Source: Paramacrobiotus metropolitanus
Lineage: Eukaryota; Tardigrada; Eutardigrada; Parachela; Macrobiotidae
Direction of reading: 5' to 3'
Length of the DNA stretch: 64,000 nt
Assembly: GCF_019649055.1 (NCBI RefSeq)
Contig: NW_026570259.1
Coordinates: 558,001 to 622,000, forward strand
The notes beneath the pieces are model-generated. The model was not told where the DNA came from. It searched no databases and saw only the letters and a program-made list of their open reading frames with translations. This document shows, piece after piece, positions 11,518-24,433 of the stretch (positions within the stretch are counted from its first letter, which is position 1; each line of letters starts with the position of its first letter). The position numbers and the translations under genes were made by a program.

Positions 11518-12060
11518 GTAATGCACTTACAAGCATGTGGACCCAGTTGTCTTTGGATTCCAGGCAGGTGCTTAGGCTTAAAATAAGCTTCGAACATACT
11601 CTATTTTATTCCATTTTTGCAGTCTCACTGATATGAAGGATAAGATTTAAAATGTACTCAAAATTATTAGAGAGCTGGGATGCACTATGGCGATCCGTTT
11701 GTCTTGGTGCATCATGTTAACTCTCCTGATGTTGGTTCTCATTGAAAACACGAACATAGTGTTCAAAATCCAAAAGCAATGTTCGAAAACCGAATACGAT
11801 GCTCGAAAACGAAAGCATAATGCTTGTGATTCGTGTTTAAAAGCGCAGACATGAGCATTATCTGCTGAGGCAAACCGTTATTAGAGTGCATTTTAGCTTT
11901 CTAATAACTTTTGAGTGGTTTTTAAATCTTATCTTTTATATCAGTGGGGTAGCAAAGAATGGAATGAAAATGCAATTTAATCCAAGCTTTACTTTAAGCC
12001 TAAACACCAGTCTGGACCCCAAAGACAACTGGGTTCCTATGCTTGTTAGGGTAACCTCTT
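11518..12060. mobile_element. Nested foldback/MITE-like element, left-arm copy
   Basis: About 170 bp at 11518-11690 returns inverted at 11885-12055. Paired landmarks are CCAGTTGTCTTTGG / CCAAAGACAACTGG and GATAAGATTTAAAA / TTTTTAAATCTTATC. The spacer holds short near-repeats of GTTCGAAAAC/GCTCGAAAAC. There is no coding capacity, which fits a non-autonomous foldback DNA element. The same structure occurs at 32165-32700 in the right arm, so it was present before the arms were duplicated. Confidence 0.65.
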
Positions 12061-14569
12061 AATGTTTAATGCTTACTGTTCTTTTACGCAAACCATATGA
12101 AATCTGGCTTGTATTATCAGTTTTTTGCTTAAACAAAAATTGGTTCCAGAAAGGAAACCGAAAAATGACTTCGCAAATTTAACCGCAAAATAAATGTTAT
12201 CCATCAGTACTGATTTAACAGTACGAATTGCTGTACAAATAAGAAAAGGCTGTCTTGCAAGATAGCCGTTAATGCTTTTTGCATAGTGCATGGTGCTCTC
12301 GAAACGTATGCGATCACAGTTGAATGAAAAATTGTACACAAATGGTTAACTGATATTTGAGTTTGTTAACAAAATTAAACTTCTATCAAAATTACAAACA
12401 GTTACTACTCTGATTATGTAAAAATTGATAAATAAAAGCATGAAAACATTTGTTCTTTGCCGAGCCTAACAATGATATCTGATTCATTGTTGTTGCTAGC
12501 ATACATTTCTGTTCCACAAAACGAAGGGTAACGAACGTTGACTACTACTATAGCAGAATGTTTTTGCGAATGATTTTGCAACAACTATATACTTCCTGCG
12601 AGCTGAGTCGTTTACCGCTGCTTTTTGCGAAATCTTACGCATCTAGAACTATATAGATACAATCAATAAGAAATAAAATGTTTCTCTAAGTCGAGATGTT
12701 AGACAAAAAATTTTTTGCACAAATTTTCGAAAGATGCCAGAAATAGGGGGTACATGAATTTCGCATCAGAAAAAAGTGATAGTCGGGCGTTGAAAAACAT
12801 CTAGATTATAACGCCACCACGCTAGCATTTTCCATATGATAAAAGGGTGCACTACTGTCGTGCTTTACTGCTAAGGCGACACGAATTATTTCTAAAATTC
12901 TGTACTATATGATATATCGTTTGTTGAGGTTTAATATTGTAGAAGTATGTTTATCAGCCTTTGTTGGCAGATAAGTTGGTACAGTAAGCGATTGCCAATA
13001 TTCACAGCTGAACGAAAGCCATGGAAAACGAATCCTGCAAAGTTGACAGTTAGGACAATATGCTGACATTGCAAGATAGGGTAATCTTGCAGCATTAGCC
13101 AAGAAGCAAAAATATTAAAGGCTATATCAGGCAAAACGTTCAAAAAATTGCCAAAATTTGAAAAAATGTAAAAAAACCCGAAACGCTTAGCTAGCGCATG
13201 GTTTTATTCTGTCGTTTGCTGAAATTTCTGTAAGAAGTATAGTATAACGAAGACTTATGGAGCATGGTTTAGTAAAATTAACAATAAACAGTTTTTTTTG
13301 CCAATCACAAATCTGACGGACGACTACGCTGCCATAATTGTACAAAATTAGACAAAATCTGTAATTGTTTTTCTTAATGTTTTGTAAAATTAGTGTTAAA
13401 ATTTTTAACAATACTCGTTCGTTTTATGAAGTACCTACTTTCAAAACACTAGTAATTCATACGTGCACCACTCATATGGTCGTTGAACTGGCTGCAGTAT
13501 GTGGATGGGTGAAGGTTGTTGAAAGAGGCCATCACGTATTGCTGCTTCTACAAACCGATTTCCTTCTGCCTTTTCCCTTACTTTTTTCAACATAGCGTAC
13601 TTTATGCGCAATACCTATAATTTCTTACAGTTTGAAACGGTGTCCTTGCAATAACGTCGTTAAAAAAACGTGATGAACTACACGCCATGCCACCCGATCC
13701 ACTGCACTCCACCAGTGTTACTACCACATTTATGCGGCTGCGCAGATAATGATGATCCACTTACATTTATTTGAATAAGTCTATTTTTTCTTTTAAAATT
13801 TTTCCTTCGGTTGATTTTGCTTCATTATGCACATTTACCGCTTGCACACCCACAACGCAGCCGTACCTGTATGGCGGTGACTGCCGTTTTATGGTGCAGT
13901 TCGGTGACTCAAACGGCGTGGCAAAGTGTTGCCTTCTCATTGCTTTTTTAGCGATGTATTTAAAAAAACGGTTTAAAATGTTTTAAAAAATTTGAGACAC
14001 TGTGTATAACATATGCTGTGCTGAATTGAGTCCAGGAAAGGAAATTGGTTTGTGGAAGTAGTATTAGTAGTATATGATGGCTACGATGGACATCCACAAA
14101 GCTTGATTTGCTGTAGGTGCCCATTTAGGTTGGCGTTTAGCGACCAAAAGGGAAGAAAAACAACATGTCACTGAATTGCTGTGGGTTAAAATTAGCACGA
14201 AGCTACATCATACACAAGAACGCAGTCACAGAGCAACCACATTAGTTTTACTCTGACGCGATTCATCATCAAAGTTGCGGCCCATTAGTACTTCGCTTTA
14301 GGGGTTTGTAGTGGTGAGTTGATCTAGGTAGGACTCGTATTGACCACAGGCATTACTGTTACGAGCACACCGATCCGCACGGTTAGCGTTGATACAGGCT
14401 GTCGACTATACACATTGCCATGGGGGCCGTGCATGATTTGCACGGATGCATGAAGCAAAGAAGCAGTTTAATCAGCTTTAGAGGTCCATAATGGGCTAGT
14501 GTTGCGCATTCGGATATGTGCTTCAAGTGGATCTCACACCTAATGGACCAGTGGTAATAACATAATTTT

Positions 14570-14809
14570 CTACGCCGTTGAGCCAGCTGGCAAACGTCTT
14601 GCTTTCAAAAGTATTGTTTGTGCTTGCGTGGTTAGATCTTTGCACTTAGGACAACCAAGTTCTTTGAAACTGATGACTTCAGTGAAATATGCTCCGGAAG
14701 CCCTGCTTTCCAAATTTAATTTGTGTAAAATGTCAGTTGTACTGAGCGTTCTCCAATCTTTACTAAAAAATTCTGAATTACTCACTACACAAACCCATGA
14801 GAGTGTCAA
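14570..14809 (-). other. Small arm ORF with CPKC motif, left copy
   Basis: This is a 79-residue open frame with DWRTLSTTDILHKLNL, SFKELGCPKCKDLTTQ and a basic tail. The translation is identical in the right arm (29414-29653, plus). It starts only at a TTG, so if real it is an internal exon rather than a complete gene. Identity between arms may simply reflect the recent duplication. Confidence 0.25.
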
Positions 14810-14982
14810 GACTGGCTGTGAATGTTGGCTCGGTAACGATTAAGGTTTGCAGGAATGGTAAACCAGTAACAATAGTCTAGGCCAGTGCCACAATCACACA
14901 CTCTTATTTGCTTAATAAACCTTTTCGATTTAGCCATAAACGAGTCAATATCCACAACAACCTTTGGCTTGCACTTTGACAT
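14806..14982 (-). other. Small arm ORF with CxC motif, left copy
   Basis: This 58-codon ORF begins MSKCKPKVVVDIDSFMAKSK and contains CDCGTGLDYCYWF. The right-arm copy (29241-29417) keeps the same length with at least one amino-acid change, although just upstream a run of A differs by one base. It overlaps the next ORF (14570-14809), which contains GCPKCKDLTTQ. The two could be exons of one small cysteine-containing protein, but I could not find a phase-consistent junction. Function unknown; it may also be non-coding. Confidence 0.25.
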
Positions 14983-16964
14983 TTTTACTCTTATTTTCAA
15001 AATATGTGCCTTGGAGAGCAATCCTCGGTTTTCCAAGAGGTCATGTAGCAAACCGCATAAAAGTGAACTGTTGGTCAATAATTTGTTGAGTAAGAAGTTG
15101 TGATAATTATCGTACGTCAGGTCAGGAAATTGTCATTAAGCAAAGCGAAGACTAGTAAATTGCTTCCATAAAAAATGAGCATGAGTTCACAATTTTTACC
15201 TTTAAAGGTTTAAAAATTTGGTTTTACATCAACCACTGTTTGGTTGCTCGTGTTTTCTTAGTTCGTTGGCACGATAGTTACTGCCATATGCGCTCTTAAA
15301 GATTATATTTACTTATTGATAGTTTTTGACCAAACCTTTTCAATCGTACTTGACGCTAGTACTCGACACCCGACACTAGTTTTGCTCGACGCTAAACATG
15401 GTGAGCATCCATCTCCTTAGTGGGTTGGCACATAGAAATTAGCCTACGGCCTGGATAAAGTTGGACGAAGTGTAGGAAATATCAGCTACAGTCATGTTTC
15501 CATTTGCAGGTAATAAATTGCATTCTTATAAATGCTATCTTTTAGTTACAAAAAGAAAAGGACACAAACACATGTAGACAAGAAAAATATCACCAATTTG
15601 GTCCAACGTGGATATGTGCATATGTATATGTATACATCAGTCCAAAAATTAACTGCAACAGTTTCCAGTGCAACATTTTTGTGACACCGCATTTTATCCT
15701 CACTAAAATTTGACGTCAAATTTTCTTGCTGGCTGTAGATAAACAAGGCTTTTACTCTGCATTATCTTGTTTAATACAGGAAATTGAATTGTTTTTGTCA
15801 AGTAAACATTTTTGTCTGTTGTTTTGTTCCCACTAATTAGGCTCTCGACTTCTAGTACTGTGCAATTGTTGATAAATATTGGAACTTTGTAACTTGCTCG
15901 GAAAAGTGTTTCGAACATTACTACAAAATTAGTGTAATAATAATGAACGATAGAAGAACTGTTTCACAAACTGTTGTCTTGGGATCACTGATCTTCATTT
16001 TAAAAGTTTCGACATTACTGTCATCAAATGTTGGATGCGTCTGACGGCTTTAATACTTGCGCTGCAAGCTTAATGTGAGAAGGTAGGGTTATTTTAAACT
16101 CGCTATGGCTAGATTCTGAAAATAATTGATATATCTAAACACACTTTACGTTTCGTGGGTAAAATATACGTCTTAGTTAACATTAATCAATTGCGATATG
16201 CATAATGTAAAACGGTTGATTAATCATAAGCTAAAGTTCAAGACCATGTGGCAATAAAGGTTTAACTAACTTTCCATGTGGAGCAACAAAGTAACGCTGA
16301 TTTATAATTTCACCTACATTCTTCTGCAATGCTTTCGTTCGCTGAGAAAATATTAAGGGTTTACAGTCAATATTTAGGTAACGCTATGAGTTGTACAAAC
16401 GTCTCAGCTTATACCTATTTAACAATAATAATACGGTATTAGTCTGGATATTTTGTTTTGCGCTTGCCACCAAAAAGGCGTTTAACTGGAATTTAACTAC
16501 TTGTGCACGTCTGACACGTAATTCCACTTTGAGCGGCACGGACGGCTATAGCATGTGTCGTGGTATTTGATTTAAAACATGTTTTGTTTAGAACTTGCAT
16601 TTATAGCTGCTGTGTGAAGAAACAAAGATGTTTCGTTTTTGGTCTTTGAAAGTAAACAGTAAAGTTTCGGCAAAAATATGCGTACAAATGTAAATATAAT
16701 ATAAAAATGATATTATAAAAAATATTCTTGTGTTTGCTGTTGTGCGAACCTGATTAGTGCAAGCGGGAAGTGCTTACAACAATAAAACAGGACATGTTAG
16801 ATAATTTCGATCTTGAAAAATTTTCAAAGAATGAAATTTTATTTTGGCAGAATTTGAAGAGTTGGCTAAATTATATCTCCAGTGTGTTTTTGGTTATCCT
16901 AGATAATAAAGTGGACTGATGTACCAATATTAGCAATAAATACTCAACCAAAAATAAGACATGT

Positions 16965-17258
16965 TTGCAACTTGCAGAATGCAATAAGAACAACGTAACA
17001 GCAGGGTACCAGAGCTGGGAGCTGTTTTCTTGCTCATTCCGGTTTTTTATACTGTTAGTCATTTACCAAAACAACACGGGCTGGGGAGCGTTTATAGGAA
17101 AAACAGTTACGCAAAATTCTGAATACAGACTGACCAATGCTGAACTTCTAAAAAGATCACTTTTCGTTTTTTTGCGATATATACTTAGTAGTTGTGATTT
17201 CGTTTTGGTTATTACGAGTAGTTGGCATGCGAGTCTGTCTATTAAGCTAGTAAATTAA
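16965..17258 (+). other. 97-codon ORF identical in both arms, left copy
   Basis: The frame begins MQLAECNKNNVTAGYQSWEL and has a hydrophobic segment (FFILLVIY) and a second one near the end. Its translation is identical in the right arm at 26959-27252 (minus). I recognise no family, and codon use does not stand out from the AT-rich surroundings. It is recorded because it is the longest ORF exactly shared by the arms. Confidence 0.2.
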
Positions 17259-18841
17259 TTAGTAACCTCTGCAAGCCTATTTGTATTTGATTATTTTGAA
17301 GACGCGGAAGAAAAGATAGGATAATTACTTACAACGTTTCCGTCGACATTTTGTTGCCTCACTCACACACACTAAAGCTGTTAAACGAGACGAGTAAATT
17401 CTTCAGGCTTCCTCTGGTGAGAGCTATCATGATAGCGAAGGTAGCGATAAAGCACGATAAGGAATATCCATAACGTACGGTTACCGATTTTATTTACCTG
17501 TATCGGGTAACAGAGATTTGATTCTAATTCAAAGAGCACGCAACATGTGGTTCGAGATTGGCATTTGTTCTTTTAATGTTCAAAAGTTTTCAGCAGGCTA
17601 TCGGTTAGCGTAATAGCACTGGTCTGTAAGTCTTATACCAAAAACCTTCATGTGTAGAATTAAACTTTCATAAATTTAGTCTGCTATTGCCTATGTACAG
17701 TAATGACAACAATATGATTTGACTGGAAAAGGCTTTTGTGCTTGCATTAGTGAGAAACTGAAATACTTAATATTTCTAGTTTCTTACCACAACAACAGCG
17801 CAGAATAAAAAAAGCATAATAGGAGAAATAATAACGACTGCAAAAGCTGTTCTTGGTTCTGTAAATTGGTAACAGTTATGACTCTTGTTGTGGTAGCGGT
17901 GCTGGTAGTGACAAGCATTGCGGTACTAGGAATGTACAACTTTTTTAAATTTTTAGCTTTGGGGCATTTGTGTAATTTTTTATTTTTCAAACCTTTTCAG
18001 AGTCTCTTGATTTCTTATTTTTGGATATTTTGGCTTTTCGTTTTTTCAGTGTGTCTAATTTGTACATTTGTTTTTTGTTTTTTTAATGTTCCTAGATTTA
18101 AATTACAGTTAATTCTAATGATAGGAGGAAAGTGTCGCTAGCACAAGTTTCAAATTTTGCTAGTGCTTTATCAGCACTTAAATTTTCTTTATATTTAAGC
18201 ATCCAATTAAATTTTTTTTAAAAATACTCAGAAAGTCTAGTTAAACTAAAGACCTTGAAGCAAGAACTGCGCAAAGATGCGTGCAGTTTTAGGGCCCGTT
18301 CTGGCATACACCTATCTATCTTAATTGCTTAGCGAGATTTGAGTTCAACCGGGGACAACCGCCTAATTGCATTAGGTCCCAAAATTGCGTTCACGCAGTA
18401 CACCTATGCTAACGTTAATTACCTAGCTCTTAATTGGTAGATAGCACAAAGCAGTCTGAACAGTGCTTTGCTATCAAAAGGTACCTTTTGGTCGGCTCCG
18501 TAGACACAATGGTTAAGACGTATAGGAACCACTTGAGGTTCCTATTTTGTGTTCATTTTAAGACATTTACAATAGAAAAGATTCCAAACAATTAATTAAT
18601 GGCTCCGTATTGGCCCGTAACCCATTTCCACATAATTTGAAACCGGACATTATCATTAACTGGCATTTCTGCTTCAATGTGATTGAACAGTTGCACCATT
18701 AACATTTGTAGTCCTAAAATTCCAATACTCGTATTTCACATTGTTGTTGATACCTTTTTGATTGCGTTTTCACGCAACTTTCCAATTCATAAAATTATTA
18801 ACGGACATTCTGCTAATTCATAGTACGCCCCATCTGACAAT

Positions 18842-20423
18842 ATGAATATAGTTAACACATTATACGAACTTGCCGCATTTTCGGCGGCCGAAAGTGCAAA
18901 GTTATGTAACAGTGCGGCAGAACTTCTGAATCCCAATATGACTTGCACAAACGGAATAAATATCGCACAAATTGTCGAAGATGTCGTGACTAACGATATA
19001 TTTGGAGAAGAGTCTATTGCGGATGAGCTTCGACGGATCCGAACACCAATTGATCGCAAAGGCCGTTTCAATTCGGTGACCGAAATGCTGAGGTTTGTGC
19101 AAATTATACGGCATCAAATAATTATTAAGTATATAAATTGCACGAGACAAACTCGCTGTTATATACTGACGGTATATCTACAAAGCTCAAGACAAAATTT
19201 TGCACCAAAAGACACAAGTAGAGTGTAATGAGCGCGATGTTGGCGCTTTAATGATAGCCACTGCACTACGGTCATTGCAATAATGACATTTTTAGTTTTC
19301 CCAACCAAGAATTCCGCCGCCACTTTCGACTGGATCGATCCACATTTCAGGTTTTATGTGAACAACTGGCGCCACTGATATATCCCGAAGTTTCCATCGA
19401 CATGCCTGCGACTGATTGGGTGTTCACAAATAACTGCATTACTTTATCAGTAGCAGTTTCCTTATACATTCTTGGACATCGTGCGAGTTTCACAGTGGTT
19501 TCTGCTGTTTTTGGCATCGGGAGGTCAACTGCTTATGCATTTTTTGCAAAATTTTTGAATGCTATGAAGGGACGTTTTGGTGATTCATTAAACCAACCCC
19601 TTACGTCTGCCCAAGTCGAAAAATATGCGGAAGACTGCAGCACTGCTTTTCGTGAAAAAGGCGCAGTTTGGTGTCCAAAAATTATTGGCGCCGTGGATGG
19701 TTCGCATATTTATATTAACGCCCCGTCTGAGGGCCCAGAAGGTTACTACAACCGGAAGCAGAGATACAGCGTTATCTTACAGGTATCGATATATTATACT
19801 AACAATTTTCAACACCTTATAGTATGCACTCGTAATACAAATTGAAATAAAATACCAATACATTTTCAAGTTATGTTATCCTGAATTAAACTTAGTTTAA
19901 AATTTAGGCAGTTGCTTCCCCATCTTGCGAAATTTTACACGCTGTATTCGGGTTTGCCGGTCGTGTACATGATGCAACTGTGTACAAGAATTCGGGAGTG
20001 TCGCAGTGGTTGCCCCCCAGCGCTACGCTGCTGGGTGACAGCGCGTACCCATTCAGCCAGCAGCTGATTACGCCATTTCGCGACGATGGCACACTCGACC
20101 GGAGCAAAAAACACTACAATGGGATGATATCGTGTAAACGGAGTTGTGTGGAGCGAACGTTTGGTCAGCTAAAAGGAAGGTGGACAATTATGTTCCACAT
20201 TCCGTATCGCGATATGAACACAGTGAATCTCGTAATACTTGTCTGCTGTCTGCTCCATAATATATGCGTTGGACATCTGGACCTGTTTGACTTCGATGAT
20301 ACACCGGCGGAAATTGTTGAGCAGGGCTACAATGAGGATGTACCTGTCGAAACGCCTGCTGAAGATCGTACAGTTACAGCGAAGCGCTTAACGCTTATGA
20401 AAAAAATTTTGGGCGGGAAGTAA
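18842..20423 (+). CDS. PIF/Harbinger transposase, three exons
   Basis: This is a DDE transposase that would cut and paste the element, usually at TWA targets. Exons 18842-19092, 19296-19782 and 19908-20423 join in phase (2, then 0) with GT-AG introns of 203 and 125 bp, giving 417 residues without a stop. The family N-terminal signature EFRRHFRLDRSTFQ starts exon 2. Catalytic residues fit D218 (GAVDGSH), D268 (FAGRVHDATVY) and E328 (CVERTFGQLKGRW). The last motif also has the usual G-x-L-K-x-R-W context. The first 33 coding bases lie in the left arm of the giant inverted repeat, so the start region is duplicated in antisense at 25311-25343. Intron 1 contains a short motif also found at the arm edges. 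The gene converges with the Myb-like gene. All catalytic residues are present, so it could be active. Confidence 0.88.
19211..19272 (+). repeat. Arm-edge-like palindromic motif in transposase intron 1
   Basis: The segment reads GTGTAATGAGCGC, then GTTGGCGCTT, then GATAGCCACTGCACTA. It closely matches 11305-11349, at the outer edge of the left arm, in the same orientation. A shorter version occurs inverted at the outer edge of the right arm (32885-32916). The motif itself is loosely palindromic (AGTGYAAT...CACTGCACT), like a very short MITE or a transposase-binding site. Confidence 0.55.
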
Positions 20424-20782
20424 TTATCGAGTTATAACCCCTCTTTCCGATTTTTTTGACAACCGTATTCCCGCCTAGATTTTAAGTGGGTGTTTAGTGT
20501 AATATTACCGCATACCCAATACGTGTTTTTGTAACGTCGTTTATCGTAAACCAAAATCATCGAACAATGCAACAAGCATGAGCAAGCAACCATCGTGAGT
20601 GTATAATAAATGTTTGAAAAATGCTATTGCAGCCCAGAAACTAAAATTTCGTAGTATAGTATGCATACTTAGAACGTCCGAAAAACAACCAACAAGATCT
20701 CATTAAATGTTTTTACGATCAAATGTTAACTGTAGTTGTAGCGCGCTTAGAATATGCTCATGCGTGAAAACGTTTTGTACAA

Positions 20783-23700
20783 TTACTCACTATCAGTACT
20801 GAAACCGCCAATCTTTAACCACTGATCAATTTTGTTCATCAGCTTTTCACTTGTCTCCCGGTTTTTCTTGCACTCCTCGATCACCACGGCGTTTGCTTGT
20901 GCGCGCTCTTCGCGATCTTCCGCTAGCAGTAGTCGCAGCGAAGCAATTCTTTCATCCGATTTTTCTGATTGCGCTTCCAGCTTACCCATCAACTAAAAAT
21001 TTCAGTTATTTTCGGTATCATAAGTATCTCTCACACGAAAATTGAGCTTACGCCAAAATTTCGACTTGGCCCATAATAGAAAGGTGGTATGCGGTATAAC
21101 ATGCCGGTTACTATGCGGCTGACTATGCCGCAATCTAGTTGTTTTTGTAATTCCCATTGGCTTGCAAACAAGCGGGCAGCCGTGTACAGCCCACTTGAAC
21201 GTCTGTACGTACAGTGACGTACACTCACATTCAGTCCCGTAGCAACCAGTACTGTAAACCCAACGTCTGCATTCTGCAGTTGCAGTCTGCTTTAAGACGT
21301 CGAATTTTAAATTTTAAAATTGAAAAACCCACAGAATATAGTTCCTGACGTTCATTTTGCTTGTGTCGTTTCGTGATGTTTTGGAATATGATTGTCTTTG
21401 GTTTGCTGTGATTGTTCGGGAATTCCTGTCATGATCAGTTCGTCACTGATAATGTTGAGGAACTTGGAGTTCCAACGCACAATCGTCAGTAACAATACGG
21501 GATCGCGTTCATTTGGAAGTCTGCTGTTTGGCTGCAAACTCCTACGATAACTATTATCTGGCAACTTCCACGACCAAGAAAGCACATTTTTCGAAAGGAT
21601 GCGTCACTCCCTTTTTAGGTAAAATTTTCTGGTAAAAATTCTTTTATCCCACGGAAATTCCTGCCATACGCTTGCGCCACTTTGCTTATTGTGACATTGT
21701 CTAAATACTGGTTTAACATCACAAAAGTGAAGTCCTACAAATGCAATTTGATAAAATTTTATTTGAATGAAAACCTATGCGCATATATGAATTTTATTAT
21801 CCAGCAGTTGTATTTTATTGACTTTACAGGAATTTCGGGAATTTCCATCATTACATTTGCAGTTAAATCTGGGAAAGCCGCTTCTGCTGAATGAAATTAA
21901 TAAACGGTAAGTTGCATCTGTATGCAAAATAAAACAAATGTAAAACTGACAGGCGCTGGTGTGAAAATGATTTTGTTTGAATACGGAATAAGATTTCCAG
22001 TGTAGTGAATATGCCCTGCTTGTGCCTTGTAGGTAGCCGGGAGTCTGGAATTCCCGATTGGGACCATTTTGGATTTTAATCGAAGCATCGAAGAGTACTT
22101 CTAGTTTGATGTTTTAATTAGGATAATGGTTCCCAGACTCTCTAAATATTCCTGTCAGCTTATGACTGTTGTTCGTTGTGCTTAATTTTATTCTCTGAAT
22201 TGGTTTAGTGTACAGTCTCGCTTGAATTGATTTTTCTTTCGGGAATTCCTGTTTGCAATACTGCGACCGTCGTACCTCAGTACGGGAAAGTGAATAAAAT
22301 TATAAAACTGTAAAGTAATAATATAATCAAACTGTTTCTAATAAATCAATGCCTTTATGCAACGTCATAATTTGAAGCGGGTGGGAGGAAAATTTGTTAT
22401 GAAACCGCAAATCGCAGAGAGCATATAAACGGCACCTTCACGAATTCTGCCAATGGGAGCAGCTGGGCTGCCCAATAGCAATAGCATGAGCTCGTCCAAT
22501 AGGAACGAGAAAAGCAGTAAGAGGTTGGCTCGTAAGCATTAGCCAATAGAATTCGTTTTAAAGCGACTCACACGGCATACCAACTCTAGGTAGCCTATTC
22601 AAAGTTAATGGCCCCAAAAAGTGACTGCGGCATACCACTTACCAGTACTCACCGCAAAGTATGCCGCAGTCGTTTTTTCGTATGAGTCTGCCTACAGTAT
22701 ATCAAGTACTTACTACACACAGTATTGTAATGAGTATTACAATTATTAATGCTTAACATAAAGATATAACACAAAATATATATGGTAGTACAAGTACTGT
22801 GTGTTGTGTACAGTAGTATTGTGTACCTGTGCACGAACATCCGGTCGGAGTTTCTTTTCTGGTGGCGTAGATTTGATGCGCCAAGGTGCGGTTGCTGCCT
22901 CCCGTTCTTCCTGTTCAATGACGGGATCATACCCGCACATAGCGGATATGTCGTCCGTTTCCGGCAATCCCGTCGCTCCGCGGTTTGCCGGAATAATGTC
23001 GCGTATGCTTTCTTTAAACGACCCTAAAAATGTGTTGGAATAAAATTTGAAGTTACTTTAACTCAAAATATAAGTGCATTATAAAGGCTAAAAATATACA
23101 ATAATAAAGGTCATTAAACGGTACTATAACAATAAAGGATTTATAAATATTAAAAGATAATACAACAATAAATGGTAATTTTATAATATTACTAATATAA
23201 ATTATTGAATTAAATACAATAATAATTATAATATCACGGATTACAGCATAAAGTATTTGCTTTTGAATATATTAAAGTTTGCCTACAGGTTAGCCGCTTA
23301 CGTTTTCGTCCATGTGTATTTTCCAAGCTGACGTCTTTGCGGTAATGCAAAACTGAGTCAAACAATTCGAAGAACGGCCATTCAGACGGTTCAGTTCCGG
23401 TGCCGGAGTGTTCCTGTTTCTCCCTCTTGTAGGTGGTAAAAGAGTTGTCGTACTGTTTTTGGACGTGGGCATAGGTATGCGGCAGTTCAGGCCAGATTTC
23501 TTTCATTTCCGTAGTTATAGTTTCCCAATACTGCCGCTTGTGTTTGCAGTTGTTGAATTTATCGTTCATGGTTAGTCGCTTGGTGATAATAAAGCTAAAA
23601 TAATCAGCATCTAGTTAATATTTTAATGTTGTTAAAGTTTCCAGTAATAAATACTAACTGCACAGAACATGCTTAAAGTGTGAATAAAAGTTTACCGGTG

Positions 23701-23832
23701 TTGCTGGTCCGTAAATGGTGGAACTCGTGGACCTCGTGATCGAGACTGCTGAGATTCACATGGTGCTTTGGCGTTGACAGCGTCGGCTTCCGGTTCCAAA
23801 GTGTCATTCAGATCGAGTTCAGATTCCGTCAT
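20783..23832 (-). CDS. Harbinger Myb/SANT-like DNA-binding partner protein, four exons
   Basis: In characterised Harbinger systems this Myb/trihelix protein helps bring transposase to the nucleus and to the transposon ends. Exons on the minus strand: 23832-23696, 23594-23302, 23023-22827, 20992-20783. All junctions are GT-AG and phases agree (2, 1, 0), giving 278 residues. The N-terminal region leads into PPFTDQQH at the exon 1/2 boundary. Exon 2 holds the Myb/SANT-like domain, with the helical CKHKRQYWETITTEMKEIW and the diagnostic end EWPFFELFDSVLHYR. The C-terminal exon is Glu/Arg-rich and probably a coiled coil (SDERIASLRLLLAEDREERA). The third intron is about 1.8 kb and holds repeat DNA; a missed exon there is possible. 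The gene converges with the transposase, with 359 bp between stop codons. Frames are intact. Confidence 0.8.
20993..22826. other. Large intron of the Myb-like gene with nested repeats
   Basis: No ORF here is convincing. Near the two ends are related inverted motifs, GGTGGTATGCGG (about 21089) and CCGCATACCAC-like text (about 22628-22640), each followed by further ATGCCGC copies, suggesting a nested non-autonomous DNA element of about 1.55 kb. Palindromic GGGAATTCC-type sites recur at about 21417, 21836, 22040 and 22244. Confidence 0.4.
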
Positions 23833-24092
23833 TTTTAAAAAATTTTGAAGGATGATAACGGGATAGTCAAGCTATTTTATGTACTGTATATCTGTATAGA
23901 TTGAAAAATATATTGTCGTCGTAGCAGCGATTTGGAAGTGAAACTGATCAACCAGCACATTTGTGAGCACATGCACCAGCCGATTTGTTTTTGTGTGGAA
24001 ACGTTCAACTGGCAAGCGGGTGTTACATTTTTGCCTTTGTTTTATTCCGATATTTTGACAACATTTAATTAGCGGCTTGCGTTCATGCAGGC

Positions 24093-24389
24093 ATGGCTGA
24101 CTATCGCAGGTGCCTAAACGATCCTTTTATTGCACCTATTCAAAGGTGCCTCTGTGAACGCAGTTCTTCTCCCTATTTAGTCATCTATTTAGAGGAACGC
24201 GCCGCGTTCACGCATACTGCTAAGAAATCGGCCGTTCTGGGCGGTGCATCAATAGAAAAACTGATAGATAGAAGTCAGCGAGAATTCGGCCTTATTGACG
24301 GCTTACTCATTAAGCGAGACCAACCGACAACCACCCTTTCTGTCCCGACCAATGCTTTCTTCACGTGTCCGCTATTTGTAAAAGATTGA
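24093..24389 (+). other. Unrecognised 98-codon ORF in loop
   Basis: It starts with ATG and reads MADYRRCLNDPFIAPIQRCL at its N-terminus, with no domain I can name. It lies between the Myb-like gene and the foldback element. GCGTTCACGC-type sequences at about 24080 and 24205 resemble sequence in the arms near 18388, so this may be subterminal transposon DNA rather than a gene. Confidence 0.2.
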
Positions 24390-24433
24390 TAGTATGTTGA
24401 ACAATGTGTATGGCCGTCGGCTGGTGCCGTCAA

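Larger units (their letters stand above)
11337..18874. repeat. Left arm of giant inverted repeat (about 7.5 kb)
   Basis: The sequence matches the reverse complement of 25311-32895 throughout. Anchors I compared include 11337-11470 with 32745-32895, the ORF at 16965-17258 with 26959-27252 (identical translation), and the inner end GTTAACACATTATACGAACT (18851-18870) with its complement at 25315-25334. The inner break lies at 18874/25311. The arms differ by scattered substitutions and indels, for example extra sequence near 26825-26865 in the right arm, so they are not perfectly identical. Contents are AT-rich with no convincing conserved gene, plus a nested foldback element at 11518-12060. Confidence 0.9.
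18842..23832. mobile_element. PIF/Harbinger core with transposase and Myb-like gene
   Basis: Two convergent, intron-containing genes with intact frames form the standard autonomous Harbinger gene set. I could not find short classical terminal inverted repeats with a 3-bp TWA duplication tightly around the pair. Instead the pair sits in the loop of the 7.5-kb inverted repeat, and the transposase start lies in the left arm. The true element may therefore be the whole 11337-32895 unit, or smaller terminal repeats inside the arms (for example near 18290 and 25890, where GGGCCCGTTCTGG occurs inverted). Confidence 0.75.

Noticed and set aside
18495-18550. tRNA-like A-box text (TAGACACAATGGTTAAGACG) in the arms
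   Set aside because: It lacks a proper B box and acceptor stem; the following AGGAACCACTTGAGGTTCCT is only a simple hairpin. Not a supported tRNA or SINE.
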